Assembly (NCBI GenBank): GCA_022796795.1
Contig: JAAWJI010000006.1
Span: 1-64,000, forward strand
Direction of reading: 5' to 3'
DNA from: Lachnospiraceae bacterium
Lineage (GTDB): Bacteria; Bacillota; Clostridia; Lachnospirales; Lachnospiraceae
DNA length: 64,000 nucleotides
Every line of letters starts with the position of its first letter. The stretch's first letter is position 1. A model generated the notes under the pieces. That model saw only the letters and a list, made by a program, of their open reading frames with translations, did no database searches and was not told the DNA's origin. Below are positions 60,432-64,000 of the stretch, in pieces. The position numbers were made by a program, and so were the translations under genes.

Positions 60432-61256
60432 TCAATCGGCAGAAGAAGATTTTCTATTCTTACTGTTCCCCTCGCTTTTCAGCTTAAAATACACCAGCTG
60501 CACATGGCGAATACCTGAATGAGTCCGCTTCACCTCAAAAATGTCCAGCGATTCAATGAATGGGGTAAATTTCGTATATCCAAAATTCCGCACATCAAAG
60601 TCCGGGAACCGCTTATCCAGCTGATTGCGAAGCTCCGAGGAAAAAATCCAGCCCTCGTCATCGGAGCATTCCATGGCAATGGAACGGATGGCCTTTTTCA
60701 GCATTTTCAGGCTGGTTCTTGGCTCCATTTCCCGGGTCTGTGCCTTTTTCACACTCTTATTCTTCTCCTTTTCCTCCCGTACATCTTTGCTCTCTTCTTT
60801 ATTCTCCTCCTTCTGCTGACTGGAAAACAGGATATCCAAATACCGGAAACGATTGCAGGCCGCAATAAAGGGCTTAGGCGTTTTGCTTTCTCCCATACCA
60901 GTCACATCCATTCCAGACTCCCGGAGCCGGGCCGCCAGCCGGGTAAAATCGCTGTCCGAAGATACCAGGCAGAAGCCATCCACAGCCCCGGAATACAAAA
61001 TATCCATAGCGTCTATAATCATGGCTGAATCCGTAGAGCTCTTTCCCGTGGTGTATCCGTATTGCTGCATGGGAATGATGGAGTTGTCCAGGAGCACATT
61101 CTTCCAGGAATTCAGCTGGGGATTTGTCCAGTCCCCATAAATCCGCTTGTAGGTAGCCACTCCTGTTTTCGCCGCCTCATCCAAAATCACCTTAATGTAT
61201 TTTTCTGAAATGTTATCTGCATCAATCAGTATGGCAAGTCTTAATTCTCGTTCCAT
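60432..61256 (-). CDS. NYN-domain (LabA-like) ribonuclease with OST-HTH/LOTUS domain
   Basis: 274 residues. The NYN (PIN-like) domain occupies 1-150: LAILIDADNISEKY (7-20), STDSAMIIDAMDILYSG and LVSSDSDFTRLAARLRE, giving the Asp-rich nuclease site. After a lysine/glutamate linker (150-185) an OST-HTH/LOTUS domain (about 187-258) contains GWIFSSELRNQLDKRFPDF and FGYTKFTPFIESLD. Bacterial proteins of this layout are predicted RNA-binding nucleases; targets unknown. Confidence 0.9.
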   Translation of the reverse strand: MERELRLAILIDADNISEKYIKVILDEAAKTGVATYKRIYGDWTNPQLNSWKNVLLDNSIIPMQQYGYTTGKSSTDSAMIIDAMDILYSGAVDGFCLVSSDSDFTRLAARLRESGMDVTGMGESKTPKPFIAACNRFRYLDILFSSQQKEENKEESKDVREEKEKNKSVKKAQTREMEPRTSLKMLKKAIRSIAMECSDDEGWIFSSELRNQLDKRFPDFDVRNFGYTKFTPFIESLDIFEVKRTHSGIRHVQLVYFKLKSEGNSKNRKSSSAD

Positions 61257-61271
61257 TTATTCACCACTTTC

Positions 61272-61690
61272 CTAAGATTTCCTTTTTATTGTAAGGGTTA
61301 TGGGCTGGAAATTCAAGACTAAAAGTAAGGGATTGAAGAATATCCCCGCAAAAATGACAGTTCCACAATACACCACCTGCTGTTTTCCCTGCTCTTCCTC
61401 CCGCTCAAAGAAAAACCGCATAATCCTGGTCCAGATATCCAGAAAGAAAAAGAGTAGAACAAAGTGGCGTAGGTGATATTCACATCATACAAGCCATAGG
61501 CCTTCAGCGGCAGATATTTCGTGTGAAACCAGCTTGGAGCCAATGGTTCCAAAAAGATAGACAAGGATTCCATGAACCTATAGAAGGCTCAGCAGGATAT
61601 TGTGTGTCTCCAGCCCGGACCAGTTGGGAATGGCATGCATAAAATCAGAACCGATCCCCGTCAAAGGCTTTTCAAGCCAGGTATTCTAGA
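61272..61690 (-). pseudogene. Remnant of an O-antigen polymerase/ligase-like membrane protein
   Basis: The minus strand reads WLEKPLTGIGSDFMHAIPN, WSGLETHNILLSLL, an in-frame stop (61578-61580), VHGILVYLFGTI, then after a frameshift DIWTRIMRFFFEREEEQGKQ and IFAGIFFNPLLL. The HN-rich loop followed by hydrophobic helices is the C-terminal pattern of O-antigen ligases or Wzy polymerases. The 5-prime part is cut off at about 61690, where transposase sequence begins. Confidence 0.6.
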
Positions 61691-62596
61691 ATTCAATCCA
61701 TCAAATGTGTGCGCAATGGCTCAGAAAGCACTGCGACAAAAAAATTTCACAAAAAAGGATATCATGTAACGGAAGCGACTGTGATTACAGATAGCAGCCA
61801 TCCCATCAGTATCTTTTTAGAGATTCATTCTTCAAAAGAGAAAGGCTTTACTTCTATCAACGATATCACTTTTTCTGCCATGGAACGTGCAGCCGCTTTA
61901 TTCAAAAAAGCCACGTTTGTCATGGATCGTGGTTATGATGATAACAAGATGTTTCTGAAGCTGGATTCTATGGGGCAGGATTATGTGATACGTATGACTG
62001 CAAGGCGTAAGCTGCTGTACCACAATAAGTGAATATTTGCTGCTGAACTGCGTAACCTCTGGAAAGGCAAGGTAAAACTGCCTCTGTTTTATTATGAAAA
62101 ATGCATGATACCTAACTTTCTCATATAAAAGTACAGATAACTGCTTCCGGGAAAGATGTTTATCCCGTCCTCGTATAGCATTACGGAACACCCCCATGAT
62201 GCTTGTGACAAACGGGGAAATCAAAAGATGATGTGATAAAGACTGCTAAACTTTACTTTTTAAAGAGAAAATCGAAGAATACTTCCGCTGTAAAAGGCAA
62301 ATGTTCCAGTTTGAAAACTTTCGGGTGCGGAAACTGAAAGCAATCAATGCATTAAATTTTTATATCGCCCTGTATGGCATTTCTAGGTCATATTCCTATG
62401 AAATCGGAAACGAATGCACTGAAAGCAGCAATCATACAGACCGCAGATCCGGTCAAAGAAAAAAATAGCATTCTGCTATTACCGACTAGCAAAAGGTATC
62501 TCTGGCATATTTTCGTATGCAAAAGAAGGCATCAGGCTCTGGTTCTGGGCAAAGCGCCCTGCATACCGTCAACTTTGCCTTAAGCTGGCTGTTTGA
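61689..62596 (+). pseudogene. Degenerate IS4-like DDE transposase
   Basis: Pieces in shifting frames: MAQKALRQKNFTKKDI (about 61714), then TEATVITDSSHPISIF and AALFKKATFVMDRGYDD (the catalytic Asp region) up to a TGA at 62030 that replaces Trp. Beyond it come FAAELRNLWKGKVKLPLFY, FRCKRQMFQFENFRVRKL, MKSETNALKAAIIQTADP and IRLWFWAKRPAYRQLCLKL, ending at 62596. At least three frameshifts and two stops make it inactive. No clear terminal repeats were found. Confidence 0.8.
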
Positions 62597-62846
62597 ATAG
62601 ATAAATGAACATGTCTCCCGAAGTCCGGTTCCGGCGCGGCTTATGAAAGTGCCTCTATTCATAAAGCTGCCACTCAATAACTTTTCAAAGATTTGGCAGA
62701 TTGGGACTTTGGGAGATTATATTCATTTTGAGATTACAGTTTGCGGAAACTCAAGAAACATAAACGAATTAAAAAGCTTATCTTTCCCTCTGTTTCAATT
62801 TATTCATCTTTGGTATTTTTTGTTATTCTACTGCTCTTTATGCTTT
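62597..62846. other. AT-rich non-coding stretch
   Basis: No gene supported. An open frame at 62643-62885 has poor composition, no ribosome site and overlaps the epimerase gene on the other strand. The region is AT-rich like the epimerase gene beside it. Confidence 0.4.
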
Positions 62847-63914
62847 TTAATAAAACGATTTATACCAAACCGCAAATTTTTCTAATCCCTCGCGCAAGCC
62901 TATTTCGGGTCTAAAACCAAAATCTCTTTCTAACTCCAGTATATCTGCATACGTAACTTCCACATCTCCAGGCTGCATCTCTACCAGTTTTTTATGTTTT
63001 TCGAAATCATAATCTTCCGGCAACACACCAGCTCTTTTTAGTTCCTCTTGTAGAATTTCTACAAAATCCAATAAATTCTCTGGTCTGCTGTTCCCTATAT
63101 TATAAACCTTATATTTTACACCATTTTCATCTGGATTCGGACTTCTCTGCATTACCTTTATTATGCCTGTTATAATATCATCAATATAAGTAAAATCTCT
63201 CTTACAATTTCCATAATTAAATATCTGTATTTCTTTTCCCTCCCGCAGGCGGTTTGTAAAACTAAAATAAGCCATGTCAGGTCTTCCTGCAGGGCCATAC
63301 ACGGTAAAAAAACGTAAGCCGGTAGAAGGTATTCCATACAATTTTGTATACGCATAGGCCATTAATTCGTTAGACTTCTTTGTAGCCGCATACAAAGATA
63401 CCGGATTATCTACCCGATCCTCTACAGAATAGGGCACTTTTTGATTGTTGCCATAAACAGAAGAGGAACTTGCATAAATCAAATGTTCTACTCCTCTTTT
63501 TCCCCTTGTATAACTTTGCCTACAGGCTTCCAATATATTATAAAACCCAATCATATTTGATTCTATATATGCATCTGGATTGATAATACTATACCTTACC
63601 CCTGCCTGGGCTGCTAGATTTACCACAACATCAGGCTCATGCTTATCAAAAATATCATTAATCAATAACTTATCCGCAATATTTCCCCGAATCAAAAAAA
63701 ATGTCCCCGAAACCCTTCGGGCAACATCTTCGATCTGTTGTAATCTGTATTCTTTTAAAGTTACATCATAATAATCACTCAGATTATCCAAGCCTATAAT
63801 CCGAATATTCTTCTCCTTACTTAATAATCGCATGACTAGATTGGCTCCTATAAAGCCAGCTGCTCCTGTTACAAAAACTGTCTTCTCGGATAAGGATACA
63901 TTTTTTTCTAACAT
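62847..63914 (-). CDS. NAD-dependent nucleotide-sugar epimerase (UDP-glucuronate 4-epimerase-like)
   Basis: 355 residues from ATG 63914 (AAGGTGG upstream; a TTG six bases earlier is possible). Short-chain dehydrogenase fold with the NAD loop TGAAGFIGANLVMRL, the LDNLSDYYD segment, LAAQAGVRYS, the active-site YAATKKSNE (Tyr-x3-Lys) with SSSSVYG before it, and LRFFTVYGPAGRPDMA. The last motif and length are typical of CapI/UDP-glucuronate 4-epimerases, which supply UDP-galacturonate for surface polysaccharides. Base composition is clearly AT-richer than the rest of the window, which suggests transfer. Confidence 0.87.
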   Translation of the reverse strand: MLEKNVSLSEKTVFVTGAAGFIGANLVMRLLSKEKNIRIIGLDNLSDYYDVTLKEYRLQQIEDVARRVSGTFFLIRGNIADKLLINDIFDKHEPDVVVNLAAQAGVRYSIINPDAYIESNMIGFYNILEACRQSYTRGKRGVEHLIYASSSSVYGNNQKVPYSVEDRVDNPVSLYAATKKSNELMAYAYTKLYGIPSTGLRFFTVYGPAGRPDMAYFSFTNRLREGKEIQIFNYGNCKRDFTYIDDIITGIIKVMQRSPNPDENGVKYKVYNIGNSRPENLLDFVEILQEELKRAGVLPEDYDFEKHKKLVEMQPGDVEVTYADILELERDFGFRPEIGLREGLEKFAVWYKSFY

Positions 63915-63943
63915 ACTCAATCCACCTTTTTCCTAAATGCTAT

Positions 63944-64000
63944 CTATTTTCTTCCAATACTATAGTACTCTACTTTTGCCTTCTTCATCTCTAGTGGATT
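63944..64000 (-). CDS. Possible C-terminal end of a gene running off the window
   Basis: The minus strand is open from the window edge for 18 codons (NPLEMKKAKVEYYSIGRK) to a TAG, 30 bases before the epimerase start. The spacing would fit an upstream polysaccharide gene in the same operon. Too short to identify. Confidence 0.3.
   Translation of the reverse strand, partial: NPLEMKKAKVEYYSIGRK

Noticed and set aside
62643-62885. 80-codon plus-strand frame before the epimerase
   Set aside because: No ribosome site, low-complexity hydrophobic end, and overlap with the epimerase 3-prime end.

Overview
The window reads as a chromosome segment of a mid-GC Firmicute of the class Clostridia, most likely family Lachnospiraceae (Blautia-like). 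The reasons are the Clostridia-type long PRPP synthetase, the order ylxM-ffh-rpsP-khpA-rimM-trmD-rplS-ylqF-rnhB, the rpmB/gls24/fakA/recG block, an NfnAB transhydrogenase, a leucine T-box before leuA, LplABC-type sugar transporters and remnants of Rpn nuclease-transposases. The genus is inferred from overall resemblance and was not tested by search.

Layout. 0.2-2.8 kb: a DUF4026-like gene and prs, each behind a near-identical promoter. 2.8-12.4 kb (minus): a long translation and secretion cluster running from ylxM down to pgeF. Its oddities are a TrmD fused to an acetyltransferase and two signal peptidases flanking ylqF. 12.4-15.2 kb (minus): a three-gene ABC-2 exporter behind a duplicated 35-bp promoter element. 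15.2-23.1 kb: a fructo-oligosaccharide or sucrose locus. A lacI gene and a YesL-fusion gene lie on minus, divergent from two permeases, a lipoprotein binding protein and an intracellular GH32 enzyme. 23.2-24.4 kb: small hypothetical genes. 24.7-31.3 kb (minus): an amino-acid island with an AGCS symporter, a catalytically unusual SHMT-like enzyme, a cupin-PocR sensor, a soluble LytS-type kinase, an AraC-type response regulator and D-serine ammonia-lyase.

31.6-39.5 kb: a PHP-UvrD fusion helicase with a C-terminal clamp-binding motif, then recG, fakA, gls24 and the divergent rpmB. 39.7-46.3 kb: carbonic anhydrase, a polysaccharide deacetylase, a hybrid histidine kinase, an Rpn remnant, rlmH, a zinc-ribbon membrane protein and a GNAT. 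46.4-53.7 kb (minus): nfnAB, a TPR protein, ftsK and tepA. 53.8-57.8 kb: thrC and leuA behind a leucine T-box. 58-61.3 kb: a DUF6512-like protein, trpS, a LUD protein and a NYN/OST-HTH protein. 61.3-64 kb: a decayed, AT-richer tail with an O-antigen polymerase remnant, a dead transposase, a nucleotide-sugar epimerase and perhaps the end of another gene, which looks like the edge of a surface polysaccharide locus.

The most novel candidate is the 24.7-31.3 kb island. It combines uptake (AGCS), a SHMT homologue that has lost most hallmark active-site residues, a D-serine deaminase and a two-component system whose sensor and kinase are separate, translationally coupled proteins. The TrmD-GNAT fusion, the YesL-extracytoplasmic fusion, the PHP-UvrD-clamp protein and the hairpin covering the tepA ribosome binding site are further points of interest. 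No rRNA, tRNA or CRISPR array was seen.
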